Below, in pieces: positions 35,759 to 45,663 of a stretch of DNA of 64,000 nucleotides. Position 1 is the first letter of the stretch. Each line of letters starts with the position of its first letter. This DNA is from Intestinibacter bartlettii (GTDB taxonomy: Bacteria > Bacillota > Clostridia > Peptostreptococcales > Peptostreptococcaceae). A program made the translations under genes and the position numbers. The stretch is taken from NCBI RefSeq assembly GCF_018917435.1, contig NZ_JAHLOQ010000007.1:19395-83394 (forward strand). The letters are read 5' to 3'. The notes under the pieces are model-generated. The model searched no databases. It was not told the DNA's origin and saw only the letters and a list, made by a program, of their open reading frames with translations.

Positions 35759-36487
35759 ATGACAAATATATTGGGGGAAAGTAGGAATAATAGCGTCTTA
35801 GAAAAGACATTAAATATTATAAGTCCAATTAAAAATAAATTTTCAAAACCAGATTGTAGAGTTCATATATTTATACAGGAAAATGCTCTGAATAGTTTAT
35901 GGTTAAATGGATATTATGAAGTATATGAATTTTTTTATAAATATAAAAAAATAATAAATGAAGGGGTTGTATGGGCAGATCAAGATTTAAAATGTTATTG
36001 CCACTTTTTTAATGTTTTTACAAATAGGGGATTGCCAGGGATGGATGATAATGCACTTACCTTAGCCGAAAGATATTATGAATATTCTATAGATTGTTTT
36101 TTTGAAAATAATATATATGATTCCATGTTTTATTTAGGAGCAGCTTGCCATTTAGTTCAAGATACAACAGTTCCACAGCATGCCACAGGAGACCTACTCA
36201 ATAATCATATGCAATTTGAAAGCTATGTAAAAGCACATTATCTAGAAATAAAGCGATTCAGAACATACTCAGAGCCAATTTTTTTTAATAATATAGAAGA
36301 ATATATAAAATATAATTCTTATAATGCAATAAAAAATCAACATATGCATAGGCATATTCAAAATTTAAGCACTAGATTTTATTTGATTGCCGAGAAAGCA
36401 TTGGAATTCTCACAAAGAACGACAGCAGGAATCCTAATTCTGTATTTTGAAAATACGTATATGCAAAATTACAAAAATCAAATATAA
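35759..36487 (+). CDS. Zinc-dependent phospholipase C-like protein without signal peptide
   Basis: 242 residues. The zinc-site pattern of bacterial phospholipase C/S1-P1 proteins is visible: His36 (RVHIFIQENAL), VWADQD, KCYCHFF, AACHLVQDTTVPQHATG (His, Asp, His) and NNHMQFESYV (His, Glu). Characterised enzymes are secreted and use the mature N-terminal Trp as a ligand. This one has no signal peptide, so it is either cytoplasmic (mother cell or forespore) or not catalytic. It is in an apparent operon with the amidase. Family assignment is good; activity is unproven. Confidence 0.8.
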   Translation: MTNILGESRNNSVLEKTLNIISPIKNKFSKPDCRVHIFIQENALNSLWLNGYYEVYEFFYKYKKIINEGVVWADQDLKCYCHFFNVFTNRGLPGMDDNALTLAERYYEYSIDCFFENNIYDSMFYLGAACHLVQDTTVPQHATGDLLNNHMQFESYVKAHYLEIKRFRTYSEPIFFNNIEEYIKYNSYNAIKNQHMHRHIQNLSTRFYLIAEKALEFSQRTTAGILILYFENTYMQNYKNQI

Positions 36488-36529
36488 TAGTATAGATGTA
36501 AACAAATAAAAATTATAAGAGGTGGATAA

Positions 36530-38080
36530 ATGCTAGTAGTAGAAAATGTTAGTCATGGTTTCGGAGCGAGAACAATACTAGAAAATGTATCTTTTAGACT
36601 TAAAAAGGGAGAGCATATAGCCCTTGTAGGAGCTAATGGAGAAGGTAAATCTAGTTTCTTAAATATAATAACAAAAAAATTAATGCCGGATGCAGGTAAT
36701 ATAAAATGGTCATCAAGAGCAACAGTTGGTTATTTAGATCAGCATGCTGTTTTAGAAAAAGGAATGACTATAAGAGATGTATTAAGAGATGCATTCAAAA
36801 ACATGTTCGAATTAGAACAAGAAATGTTAAAAATGTACGATTTAATGGGTGAAGCAGACGAAGAACAAATGAGTAAACTTCTTGAAGAAACTGCTGAAAT
36901 ACAAACTATATTAGAAAACAGTGGATTCTATACAATAGATGCAAAAATCCAAGAGGTTGCTAATGGTTTAGGATTAGGGGAAATAGGTCTTGATAGAGAT
37001 GTAACTGACTTAAGTGGTGGTCAAAGAACTAAAGTACTTCTTACTAAATTATTATTAGAAAGCCCAACAATATTAATACTTGACGAGCCTACAAACCACT
37101 TAGATGAAGAACATATAGTATGGCTTACAAGATATTTACAAGAATATGAAAACAGCTTCATTCTTGTATCACACGACACAGACTTTATAAACAATACATG
37201 TAATGTAATTTATCATATAGAAAATGCTGAGCTTACAAGATACAAAGGTAACTACGATGAGTTTGTAAGACTTAGAGATATTAAGAAAAGACAAGAAGAA
37301 AGTGCTTATGAAAAACAAATAGAAGAAAGAAAGAAACTTGAAGATTTCGTAGCAAGAAATAAAGCGAGAGTTGCTACTAGAGGTATGGCAAACTCAAGAC
37401 AAAAAATACTTGATAAGATGGAAATCTTAGAAAGACCAAAAGAAAAATTAAAACCAACATTCAATTTTAGAAATGCTAGAGCAGCAGCTAGAATAATATT
37501 CGAAACTAAAGACTTAGTATTAGGATATAATGAACCATTAACTAAACCATTAAACTTCCAATTAGAAAGAGGTCAAAAGATAGCTCTTAAAGGGATGAAT
37601 GGTATAGGGAAATCAACACTTTTAAGAACTTTACTTGGAATGACAAAACCATTCGCTGGTGAAGTAGAACTAGGTGATTATTTAGAAGTTGGATATTTCG
37701 AACAAGAAAGTTCAATGGATAACTACAACACTGCTTTAGATGATGTATGGCAAGAATACCCTGTATTAACTAACTACGAAGTTAGACAAGCACTTGCTAA
37801 ATGTGGTCTTACTACTGAACATATAACAAGTCAAGTTAGAGTTTTAAGTGGGGGAGAAGCAGCTAAAGTTAGATTATGTAAATTAATGTTAAAAGACATA
37901 AACTTCTTAGTCCTTGACGAGCCTACAAACCACTTAGACGTAGAAGCAAAAGATGAACTTAAAAAAGCAATAAAAGAATTTAAAGGAACAGTACTTCTAG
38001 TTTGCCATGAGCCAGAATTCTACAGTGATGTAGTTGATGATGTTTGGAATATAGAAGATTTCACTACAAAAATAGTTTAA
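36530..38080 (+). CDS. ABC-F family ATPase (ribosome-associated)
   Basis: 516 residues with two ABC domains and no membrane segments. Walker A GANGEGKSS and GMNGIGKST; signatures LSGGQRTK and LSGGEAAK; Walker B LILDEPTNHLDEEH and LVLDEPTNHLDVEA. The linker between domains (KKRQEESAYEKQIEERKKLEDFVARNKARVATRG) is the helical arm that reaches the ribosomal E/P site in ABC-F proteins. It acts on stalled or starting ribosomes; whether it protects from an antibiotic is unknown. AGAGGTGG precedes ATG 36530. Confidence 0.94.
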   Translation: MLVVENVSHGFGARTILENVSFRLKKGEHIALVGANGEGKSSFLNIITKKLMPDAGNIKWSSRATVGYLDQHAVLEKGMTIRDVLRDAFKNMFELEQEMLKMYDLMGEADEEQMSKLLEETAEIQTILENSGFYTIDAKIQEVANGLGLGEIGLDRDVTDLSGGQRTKVLLTKLLLESPTILILDEPTNHLDEEHIVWLTRYLQEYENSFILVSHDTDFINNTCNVIYHIENAELTRYKGNYDEFVRLRDIKKRQEESAYEKQIEERKKLEDFVARNKARVATRGMANSRQKILDKMEILERPKEKLKPTFNFRNARAAARIIFETKDLVLGYNEPLTKPLNFQLERGQKIALKGMNGIGKSTLLRTLLGMTKPFAGEVELGDYLEVGYFEQESSMDNYNTALDDVWQEYPVLTNYEVRQALAKCGLTTEHITSQVRVLSGGEAAKVRLCKLMLKDINFLVLDEPTNHLDVEAKDELKKAIKEFKGTVLLVCHEPEFYSDVVDDVWNIEDFTTKIV

Positions 38081-38097
38081 TTAGAGGGGGCTTTCAA

Positions 38098-38742
38098 TTG
38101 AGAAAGTTATTAAACATAGTTCTATCTATATTCTTGGCTTTATTTGTAATAGGTTTATCGGTTATTATAACCATGCATATAAAAAGTATCTATTATAATG
38201 ATATAGATAAACTAAATATAGAGTCTATGAGTGGATTATCGAGGGAAGAAATAATAGAGAACTATGATTACTTAATTGATTATAATTTAAGTTGGAATGC
38301 AGAAGAATTTGAACTACCATCTCTGCCTTCATCACCAAATGGTAAAATTCATTTTGAAGAAGTTAGAGATATATTTCAAGGTGTAAAAATACTTACTATA
38401 ATGTCTGGGATTATTTCTATTATAGGAGGAGTTATATACATCAGGAAAAGGGAGTTTAAATTTTTAAGAAATGCATCTATATTAATTGTAATAATGCCTG
38501 TTTTATTGGCAATTCCAATTGCAATAGATTTTAACACATGTTTTATAATGTTTCATAAAATAATGTTTAGCAATGATTATTGGATTTTTAATCCACGAAT
38601 AGATCCAGTTATAAATATGTTGCCAGAGACATTTTTTATGCACATGGGAATTTCTATATTATTAATTATGTTAATTGTCAGTGTGATATTACAATTGATA
38701 TATAGAAGAACAAAAAAGTTAAATTATGGCAATGAAAAATAA
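38098..38742 (+). CDS. TIGR01906/DUF1461 family integral membrane protein
   Basis: 214 residues. Helix 1 at residues 3-25, an extracytoplasmic loop with YNYDYLIDYNL-like and LPSLPSSPNGKIHFEEVRDIF (the family signature), then three further helices. Function unknown. The start is TTG 38098 with AGAGGGGG 7 bases upstream; the long upstream extension overlapping the ABC-F gene is not coding. Confidence 0.85.
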   Translation: MRKLLNIVLSIFLALFVIGLSVIITMHIKSIYYNDIDKLNIESMSGLSREEIIENYDYLIDYNLSWNAEEFELPSLPSSPNGKIHFEEVRDIFQGVKILTIMSGIISIIGGVIYIRKREFKFLRNASILIVIMPVLLAIPIAIDFNTCFIMFHKIMFSNDYWIFNPRIDPVINMLPETFFMHMGISILLIMLIVSVILQLIYRRTKKLNYGNEK

Positions 38743-38835
38743 AAAAATAAATTACAAAAATTATAATATTGAAAGAATGCCGAATAAATGGTATGATGGA
38801 TATATTGAAATAAGACTGAAATAAAAAATGAGACG

Positions 38836-38885
38836 AAAAAATACGAGTTGGATGATATAAATCAATCTAACTCGTATTTTTTTTG
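38836..38885. terminator. Bidirectional terminator
   Basis: AAAATACGAGTT.GAT pairs with ATC.AACTCGTATTTT; T-runs on both sides. It separates the DUF1461 gene from the convergent Cys-rich gene. Confidence 0.85.
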
Positions 38886-38916
38886 CTGTAAATATGATAT
38901 TAGAAATAAAAATATA

Positions 38917-39177
38917 TTATTTTGGATCTAATTTTGTTATTTCTACAATATCTTTAAATTTATTAATTATATAATCGTAATTTTTTCTTATATGAGGAAG
39001 AGTACAATTTGTACAATCCTTAATTCCTTTTTCTGAATATCTAAAATTTCCGCCACATTTATCTTTTAAAGCATACAAAGGACAGTAACAAAATAGGCAG
39101 TTAAAATTTTCTGGGTCATTTGTTTTATGACAGGGAAAATATTCACATTTAGTATTGCTAAAAAATTTGTAATTCAA
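38917..39177 (-). CDS. Cysteine-rich small domain protein (PF04071-like)
   Basis: 86 residues with nine cysteines: TKCEYFPCHK, FNCLFCYCPLY, KCGGNF, KDCTNCTLPH. This spacing matches the 'cysteine-rich small domain' found in anaerobes, sometimes near cobalamin genes; it is probably a metal-binding protein of unknown role. Start TTG 39177 with GGAGG 10 bases upstream. Confidence 0.8.
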   Translation of the reverse strand: MNYKFFSNTKCEYFPCHKTNDPENFNCLFCYCPLYALKDKCGGNFRYSEKGIKDCTNCTLPHIRKNYDYIINKFKDIVEITKLDPK

Positions 39178-39291
39178 TTTATTTATACCTCCAAAATTTA
39201 TAATATGAGATAATTTTATTATACTATTTTAAATTAATTTATTATACTTATAATATGGAATAAAATAGAAAATTTTATTGGGAGAATGCTT

Positions 39292-42200
39292 ATGAATGAT
39301 TTTAGGGAAGTTTCTACGATTGAGTTGCTTTATGAGGCAACTACAAATTTGGAAAACAAGATGCGAAAGTTTGAAGAACTATTCAAGAAAAATACTTTGA
39401 AACTAACATTAAAAGGGGATGATAAAGACAAGGTAAATGAATTCCACAAGATGGATGAGTTAGAAATGAAAGAAAAAGTGGAAGAATTAACGCTATCAAA
39501 ATTAATGGAATGTGCACAAGAGGGAGATGTAGAGGCGCAGTACAACTTGGGAGTTTTTCATATGTTCTTTGATAAAGATAAGCTTGAGGGAATAAATAAT
39601 GGATTTGAGTGGTATAAAAAAGCAGCAGAGAATGGTCTAAAAGAAGCACAATTTAATTTAGCATGTTTATATATAGATGGTATAAATGAAGATGACGATG
39701 ATGAAGAAAATGAGGAAAAGGGATTTAAATGGTTTCAAAAATCAGCAGAACAGGGATTTGTAAAATCAAAACTTTGTTTATCACTTTGCTACGAGCATGG
39801 GATAGGGGTAGACATAGATAAAGAAAAATCATTTGAATTGTTAAAAGAAATAGAAGACGAGAAAAATAATTATCTTATTCAATTTTGCTTGGGAGTACAC
39901 TATGAAAATGGAATAGGAGTACAACAGGACAAGAAAAAGGCATTTGAATATTATAAAACTTGTGCAAATGGTGGTTATGATGTAGGTCAACTCAGAACAG
40001 CAATTTGTTATGAGTACGGAATAGGTGTAAAACAAGATTATAAAAAGGCATTTAATAGATATAAAAAAGCGGTAAGCAACGGAAATATAGATGCAAAGTT
40101 TTTAATGGCTCGTTGTTATGAATTTGGTATAGGTATAAATATTGATTATAAAAAAGCATTTATGATTTATAAAGAATTAGAAAATGAAAATTATGAGGAT
40201 GGAATTTATAGATTAGCACATTGTTATGAGCATGGAATAGGAGTAGACATAGATAAAGAAAAAGCTTTTTCTCTATACAATAAACTTGCTAAAATGGGAA
40301 ACCAAGATGCTATGTTTTATCTAGCACAATGTTATGAATCTGATGATAAGGATTATTGTAATAATGAAGAAATAGTTGCTGACTTAGAAGAAAATGAATC
40401 TGATGACTATGGAGATGTAATAGTTGCAGAGCCTGATGAGGATATTTTAGATACTGATCAGATTTGTGAACTTGAAGAAGATTACGAATCAGAAAATGAG
40501 ATAGTTTTAAGTGAAAATCTAGGTATTAATGTATTTTTAGAACAAAAAATATTTAAACAAATTAAAGATAATAATTTAGAAAGTGATTTGAAAAAATTAG
40601 TTATAAAAATTGATAAGTGTTTTAATTCAGTCAATAAATCTTTAAATTTAAATAGTTTAGGATTTAAAAAATATGGGGGAGTGGGAGATAATAAAATCTA
40701 TGGATTTGACTTTAATAATAAAGTAAATGATAGTGATAGAATAATTGCCTGTTTTGTAGAAGATTACGCTAAAAAGCATGAATTTGATTTTGAAAGATAT
40801 ACCCATACTAAAAATCAAAATAAACAGGGAATTATATTATTTTCAATAGTAAAGCACAACGATCAAGAAAGAGAAGCAATAAAAGTATCCAAAAGAATGA
40901 ATAGTAATTTCTTTAAGGATTATGATTTAAAAGTTATAAAAACAAGAAATGATAAAACATACAAAGATATATTAAAAGCAAGAGATGCAATAAAGACTAA
41001 TGAAGAAAATAATATGACTTTTAGAGCTATTGATTTTGATGACGACGAAATAATCTATCAAGAAATATTGACTAGGGAACAATCTAAATATATAGATATA
41101 TTTATTCAAAAATCAGAACCATTCATATTATCTGGGATAGCTGGTAGTGGTAAGACATTATCCACAGTAAATTTAATACCAGATATGGTCCAAAAAATCA
41201 AAAATATGAATTCAGATAAAAAAATTCTATACGTTACATTTTCAAATAACTTAAAAGAATATGTAAAATCAAAAGTTATGGAAAATTATTATGAACTTAG
41301 TGAATATATAGATATAAGAACTTTTGAAGATATATGTACTGAAATAAACTACAAACACAATAACAAAAAAATAGATAGATCAAAAATTATTACTCAAACT
41401 TCTTATAATAAAAATTTTAATAAGTTCTTAAATTGGCTACAACAAACTTCTAGAGATGGAAGTATTCTTAAATTTATTAAGAAATATGAAAATGAAAAAA
41501 ATATTATTTACAGTGAGATATTTGGAATTTTAAAGGGTTCTATGTATGTTGATTGGAACAGAAAGGAACCTAATATAGTAAATAAAGAATATTATATAAA
41601 CACTAGTGAAGAAATAGTTGAAGATTATAAAATATTTGTTCCAGAGGAGAGAGAAATATTATATTCAATAACAGAAAAATACAATGAATGGTTAGATGAA
41701 AATGGATATTCTGATATAAATGATATAGCATTTGAATTACAGGATTTAATAAAATCAAAACCTATAAACTATGAATATGTAATTGTAGATGAAGTCCAAG
41801 ATTTCACCGAAGTACAAATATATATGTTGTTCTTACTAGCTAAAGAACAAGAGATTTACGGAAAACATAAAACTAGAAAAATCTTGTTAGCTGGCGATCC
41901 TAACCAAATAATAAATCCTACTTTCTTTAAAATAGGAAGACTTAAAAAATTATTTTACATATATGAATATGAGTATAAAATTAAACGCCTTAATGAGAAT
42001 TTCAGAAATTCTGTAAATATAATGAAGATGAACAATATTGTAAATCAAATAATAAACGATAAACTTCCAGCAAGAAAAGAAGAAGATAAACAATATGAAG
42101 TAACTAAAAATAACAAAACAGGTATCATAGAACAAGTTAATGCAACAGAGGACAATCTAAAAATAATATTTAATGGAATTAATACATCTGCAAAAGTTGC

Positions 42201-43050
42201 ACTTATAGTATCTGATGATGAAAAAAAAGAGTATTTAAAAGAAACATATGATTGCAAAAATGCATTTACAATATCGGAATTTAAAGGAAAAGAATTTGAT
42301 AATATAATAGCCTACAATATATTATCTGATTATGCAGATATTTATGAAAAGGTATATAAGACTGATGTTGTAAAAGAAGGTCACTATAGTTATTATTTCA
42401 ACAGATTTTATGTTTCTATAACAAGGGCAAATTATAACTTAGTATTGATAGAAGAAAAGGAAACAGAAATATTAAATGAAATCAAAGAAAAAATGGGTGA
42501 TGACCTAAAATATATAAATAGTATAAGTGAATTTAAAGATTTGAATCTAGGAGAAGTTGTAGGAAATAGTATAGATTTATTTAATACAGGAATGGATTTC
42601 TTCTATGATGAACAGTATTCTGTAGCAAAAAACTATTTTATTAGAAGTGTAGAACCAAACTCAAATAGTTTAGCAAATATATGCGATTTATTTGAAGAAG
42701 ACGGTAAATATGAAGAAAAAGGGGACAAGTTATTCGAGATAGGACAGTATAAATTAGCACAAAGTTATTATGAAAAAGCATATCAATTTTCAAAATTTGC
42801 AATTATGTATTTATATAGAGATGACTTATCTTATAAAAACCAACTTAGAGAATTTTATAACGCATTAGAAAATGGAGGAATAACATTTAGTGATTTATTT
42901 GATGAATATGGAGAAAAATTCAATAAACTACAAGATATATTGACGAATAAGGTGATTAAAACTCAAAAACTTAGTTCTGAAATTCAAGTAAGTATAAATA
43001 ATATAAATGATTTATTTAAAAATATAAATGGGAAAATGAATGGGAGATAG
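39292..43050 (+). CDS. Multidomain Sel1-repeat / RelE-like / SF1 helicase protein
   Basis: 1252 residues. Residues about 1-70 are helical; 73-350 form about seven Sel1-type repeats (AQYNLGVFHMFF, CYEHGIGVDIDKEKSF and similar); 355-405 are an acidic linker. Residues 412-533 (VFLEQKIFKQIK to FSIVKHNDQEREA) resemble the RelE/ParE toxin fold often found next to UvrD-like helicases. A superfamily 1 helicase core follows: Walker A GIAGSGKT (near 615), DEVQDF (near 831), GDPNQIINP, NENFRNS, SEFKGKEFDN and SITRA (near 1041); the last about 170 residues are TPR-like. ATG 39292 is chosen, 7 bases after GGGAG. The partner gene at 43060 follows directly. Function unknown; defence or RNA/DNA surveillance is a guess. 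Confidence 0.82.
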   Translation: MNDFREVSTIELLYEATTNLENKMRKFEELFKKNTLKLTLKGDDKDKVNEFHKMDELEMKEKVEELTLSKLMECAQEGDVEAQYNLGVFHMFFDKDKLEGINNGFEWYKKAAENGLKEAQFNLACLYIDGINEDDDDEENEEKGFKWFQKSAEQGFVKSKLCLSLCYEHGIGVDIDKEKSFELLKEIEDEKNNYLIQFCLGVHYENGIGVQQDKKKAFEYYKTCANGGYDVGQLRTAICYEYGIGVKQDYKKAFNRYKKAVSNGNIDAKFLMARCYEFGIGINIDYKKAFMIYKELENENYEDGIYRLAHCYEHGIGVDIDKEKAFSLYNKLAKMGNQDAMFYLAQCYESDDKDYCNNEEIVADLEENESDDYGDVIVAEPDEDILDTDQICELEEDYESENEIVLSENLGINVFLEQKIFKQIKDNNLESDLKKLVIKIDKCFNSVNKSLNLNSLGFKKYGGVGDNKIYGFDFNNKVNDSDRIIACFVEDYAKKHEFDFERYTHTKNQNKQGIILFSIVKHNDQEREAIKVSKRMNSNFFKDYDLKVIKTRNDKTYKDILKARDAIKTNEENNMTFRAIDFDDDEIIYQEILTREQSKYIDIFIQKSEPFILSGIAGSGKTLSTVNLIPDMVQKIKNMNSDKKILYVTFSNNLKEYVKSKVMENYYELSEYIDIRTFEDICTEINYKHNNKKIDRSKIITQTSYNKNFNKFLNWLQQTSRDGSILKFIKKYENEKNIIYSEIFGILKGSMYVDWNRKEPNIVNKEYYINTSEEIVEDYKIFVPEEREILYSITEKYNEWLDENGYSDINDIAFELQDLIKSKPINYEYVIVDEVQDFTEVQIYMLFLLAKEQEIYGKHKTRKILLAGDPNQIINPTFFKIGRLKKLFYIYEYEYKIKRLNENFRNSVNIMKMNNIVNQIINDKLPARKEEDKQYEVTKNNKTGIIEQVNATEDNLKIIFNGINTSAKVALIVSDDEKKEYLKETYDCKNAFTISEFKGKEFDNIIAYNILSDYADIYEKVYKTDVVKEGHYSYYFNRFYVSITRANYNLVLIEEKETEILNEIKEKMGDDLKYINSISEFKDLNLGEVVGNSIDLFNTGMDFFYDEQYSVAKNYFIRSVEPNSNSLANICDLFEEDGKYEEKGDKLFEIGQYKLAQSYYEKAYQFSKFAIMYLYRDDLSYKNQLREFYNALENGGITFSDLFDEYGEKFNKLQDILTNKVIKTQKLSSEIQVSINNINDLFKNINGKMNGR

Positions 43051-43059
43051 GTGAAAAAT

Positions 43060-44097
43060 ATGGTGAAGAATGAGCTAAATACAAAAGGAATAGTAGATTC
43101 AATAGATAGATTTAATGAAAATAGTGAGCAGATTTGTGTTACTTTAAATGGATTAGAGGGGAGTATAAATGAATTCAACAGGTCCATTTCAAAATTAGAA
43201 TCCCTAAAGCAGATTGAATTGACGAAAAGTAAAATTGACGAACTGAATACATATAAACAGAAAGTATCGCAAATGGTAAAAGGACTCCAGACTATAGATG
43301 ATGATCTAAGTAAATTAGATGAGCTTATTAAAACTATTTCTAAATTTGGGGAAGAAATACATTCTGTTATGAAAAATAGCAATATGATAAGTTTTAATAC
43401 AGTATCAAAAAATGTTAGAGATTTAGACAAAAGAATAACTGCTTTTAATAAAAAGATAGATACATTTATAGAAAGTGAATTACTAAAAAAGATGGATGCC
43501 CAATATGATGACATAATGGAGCATGTAGATAGTGCATTAGAAAGACAGCAAAAAATGATAGACTCTATAGATGAAAAACTAGATCAAATAGCTCCACAAA
43601 ATAGTAAAAAACAAGTATCACCAGAGTCTTCTAATATTGTTCTTGATGCAAAATTTGAAGGTAATATTGAAAATATGATAAGAAGTGTTATGGAAGAAGT
43701 AATTGGAACAAATACTTCAGGGACAACATCAAAATCATCAATATACCGAGGGTTTAGCACAAATGTACTTCAAGTTTTATCAGAAGAAGGAGAATTAGAA
43801 GCAAGCTACATATTAGGGGATAAATACTATGCAGAAGGTGAAATTGATAAGGCTGTTATAGAATATGAAAAACTTGTTGATAATGGAGATAACAGATGTA
43901 CAGAAAAGCTGATTAAAATATATAAAGAAAAATCAGAAGAAGGAAATCCACTATATCAAGAAAAACTAGGATTTGAATTATATAGAGGAAAAATAATAGA
44001 CAAAGATATCGATAAAGCAATCGAGCTATTAGAAAAAGCACAGAAAAATGGAAGTGTTAATAGCAAAAATTACTTAGAACTTATAAAATTAAAATAA
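43060..44097 (+). CDS. Coiled-coil / Sel1-repeat partner of the helicase protein
   Basis: 345 residues, no recognised family. Residues 1-190 are almost wholly predicted coiled coil (heptad-like Leu/Ile, e.g. GLQTIDDDLSKLDELIKTI), 191-230 a polar linker, and 235-345 TPR/Sel1-like repeats (SYILGDKYYAEGEIDKAVIEYEKL, LGFELYRGKIIDKDIDKAIELL). These echo the repeats of the upstream helicase protein, so the two products may assemble. It starts 9 bases after the helicase stop (ATG 43060 with AGGTG; a GTG at 43051 is possible). A terminator follows. Confidence 0.75.
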   Translation: MVKNELNTKGIVDSIDRFNENSEQICVTLNGLEGSINEFNRSISKLESLKQIELTKSKIDELNTYKQKVSQMVKGLQTIDDDLSKLDELIKTISKFGEEIHSVMKNSNMISFNTVSKNVRDLDKRITAFNKKIDTFIESELLKKMDAQYDDIMEHVDSALERQQKMIDSIDEKLDQIAPQNSKKQVSPESSNIVLDAKFEGNIENMIRSVMEEVIGTNTSGTTSKSSIYRGFSTNVLQVLSEEGELEASYILGDKYYAEGEIDKAVIEYEKLVDNGDNRCTEKLIKIYKEKSEEGNPLYQEKLGFELYRGKIIDKDIDKAIELLEKAQKNGSVNSKNYLELIKLK

Positions 44098-44107
44098 GAA
44101 AATTTAT

Positions 44108-44146
44108 GGAGGAGGTTAAAGATTTATTTACCTCCTTTTTGATTTT
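44108..44146 (+). terminator. Terminator of the helicase cassette
   Basis: AGGAGGTTAAA pairs with TTTACCTCCT, then TTTTTG. Confidence 0.7.
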
Positions 44147-44374
44147 TAATTATAATATTAATAAAGTTATGATTATCAAAAAAATCCATATAAAAATGAT
44201 AGTTTAATGATATAATTATTAGGAATATTTATCTAAGATAACTTATTTGCAGTGAAAAGAGAAAATTACATATATATAAAGAATGAAATCCTTTATAAAA
44301 GTCAAAATATATAATAAGGCAAAAATACTGGCAAATAAATGAATTGACAACAAGAAAAATAAAGAGGTGATTTT

Positions 44375-45661
44375 GTGGAAGATAAATTACAAGAAAAGGC
44401 CGTTTTAGTGGGCTTAAATATAACAACTAATGTAAAAAAAATCGACGATATTGATATAAATGAATCTATGGAAGAACTTAAAGAATTAGTAAAGGCAGCT
44501 GGAGCAGAAGTTTTAGCGTCTGTAATTCAAAATAAACCGGCTAGAGATGCAGCTTATTTCATAGGAAAGGGAAAAGTTGAAGAAATAAGAGACTACTGCC
44601 AGATGCTTGGTGCTACAATGATAGTATTTAATGATGAATTATCAGGTGCACATATGAGAAATATAGAAGATGTTACTGGTTTAAAAGTAATAGATAGAAC
44701 AGCTTTAATATTAGACATATTCGCACAAAGAGCATTAAGTAAAGAAGGTAAATTACAAGTTGAGCTTGCTCAGTTAAAATACAGACTTCCAAGACTTTAT
44801 GGAATGGGTGGACAAATGAGTAGAACTGGGGCTGGTATAGGTACTAGAGGTCCTGGGGAACAAAAACTTGAAGTAGATAAAAGACATATCTTAAACAGGG
44901 CAGCAGACATAAGAAAAGAACTTAGAGAAGTAAAACAAAACAGAGAAACTCAAAGAGTTCAACGTTTAAAATCAAATATACCAATAGTTGCACTTGTTGG
45001 GTACACAAATGCAGGAAAATCGACTTTATTAAACGAATTAATAAAGACACACAAAGATTACGAAACAGAAAAAGAAGTTTTCGTAAAAGATATGCTTTTC
45101 GCAACACTTGATGTAACTTTAAGAAAGGCTACTTTACCAAATAAGAGAGATTTTCTAGTAGTAGATACAGTTGGGTTTGTAAGTAAACTACCACATGATT
45201 TAGTAGAAGCATTCAAAGCAACACTTGAAGAAGTTAAATATGCAGACTTAATACTACATGTTATTGATGCAACAAATAGCAGTTTTGAACTTCAAAAACA
45301 AACTACTGAATCAGTATTAAAAGAATTAGGTGCAGATGATAAGAAAACTATCATAGTATACAACAAAATAGATAGACTAGAACTAGATATTTATCCAAGA
45401 AATAGAGAAGACAGAATTTATATTTCTGCTAAAAAAGGTATCAATATGGATATACTTTTAAAAATGATAGAGAATGCTTTAATGGAAGACACTTATCAAG
45501 TTAAATTATTACTTCCATATGACAAAGGTAATATATTTAGTAAAATAAAAGAAAAATACAATGTAGACTATTTTGAATATATGGAAAATGGAACACAACT
45601 TGAAGTAAGTTTAGATGAAGAAGATTATAATGTATATAAACAATATATAGTAGAGGAATAA
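44375..45661 (+). CDS. hflX: GTPase HflX
   Basis: 428 residues. The N-terminal HflX domain (AEVLASVIQNKPARDAAYFIGKGKVEEI), the glycine-rich linker (GAGIGTRGPGEQKLEVDKR) and the G domain with G1 GYTNAGKST, G3 DTVGFVSKLPH and G4 NKID are complete. It rescues or splits stalled ribosomes under stress. GTG 44375 start with GAGGTG upstream; it leads a tight run with the HEAT and YigZ genes. Confidence 0.96.
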   Translation: MEDKLQEKAVLVGLNITTNVKKIDDIDINESMEELKELVKAAGAEVLASVIQNKPARDAAYFIGKGKVEEIRDYCQMLGATMIVFNDELSGAHMRNIEDVTGLKVIDRTALILDIFAQRALSKEGKLQVELAQLKYRLPRLYGMGGQMSRTGAGIGTRGPGEQKLEVDKRHILNRAADIRKELREVKQNRETQRVQRLKSNIPIVALVGYTNAGKSTLLNELIKTHKDYETEKEVFVKDMLFATLDVTLRKATLPNKRDFLVVDTVGFVSKLPHDLVEAFKATLEEVKYADLILHVIDATNSSFELQKQTTESVLKELGADDKKTIIVYNKIDRLELDIYPRNREDRIYISAKKGINMDILLKMIENALMEDTYQVKLLLPYDKGNIFSKIKEKYNVDYFEYMENGTQLEVSLDEEDYNVYKQYIVEE

Positions 45662-45663
45662 AA

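Noticed and set aside
39330..39649. Minus-strand ORFs in the Sel1 region
   Set aside because: Complementary to the strongly supported helicase-protein frame; no initiation signals.
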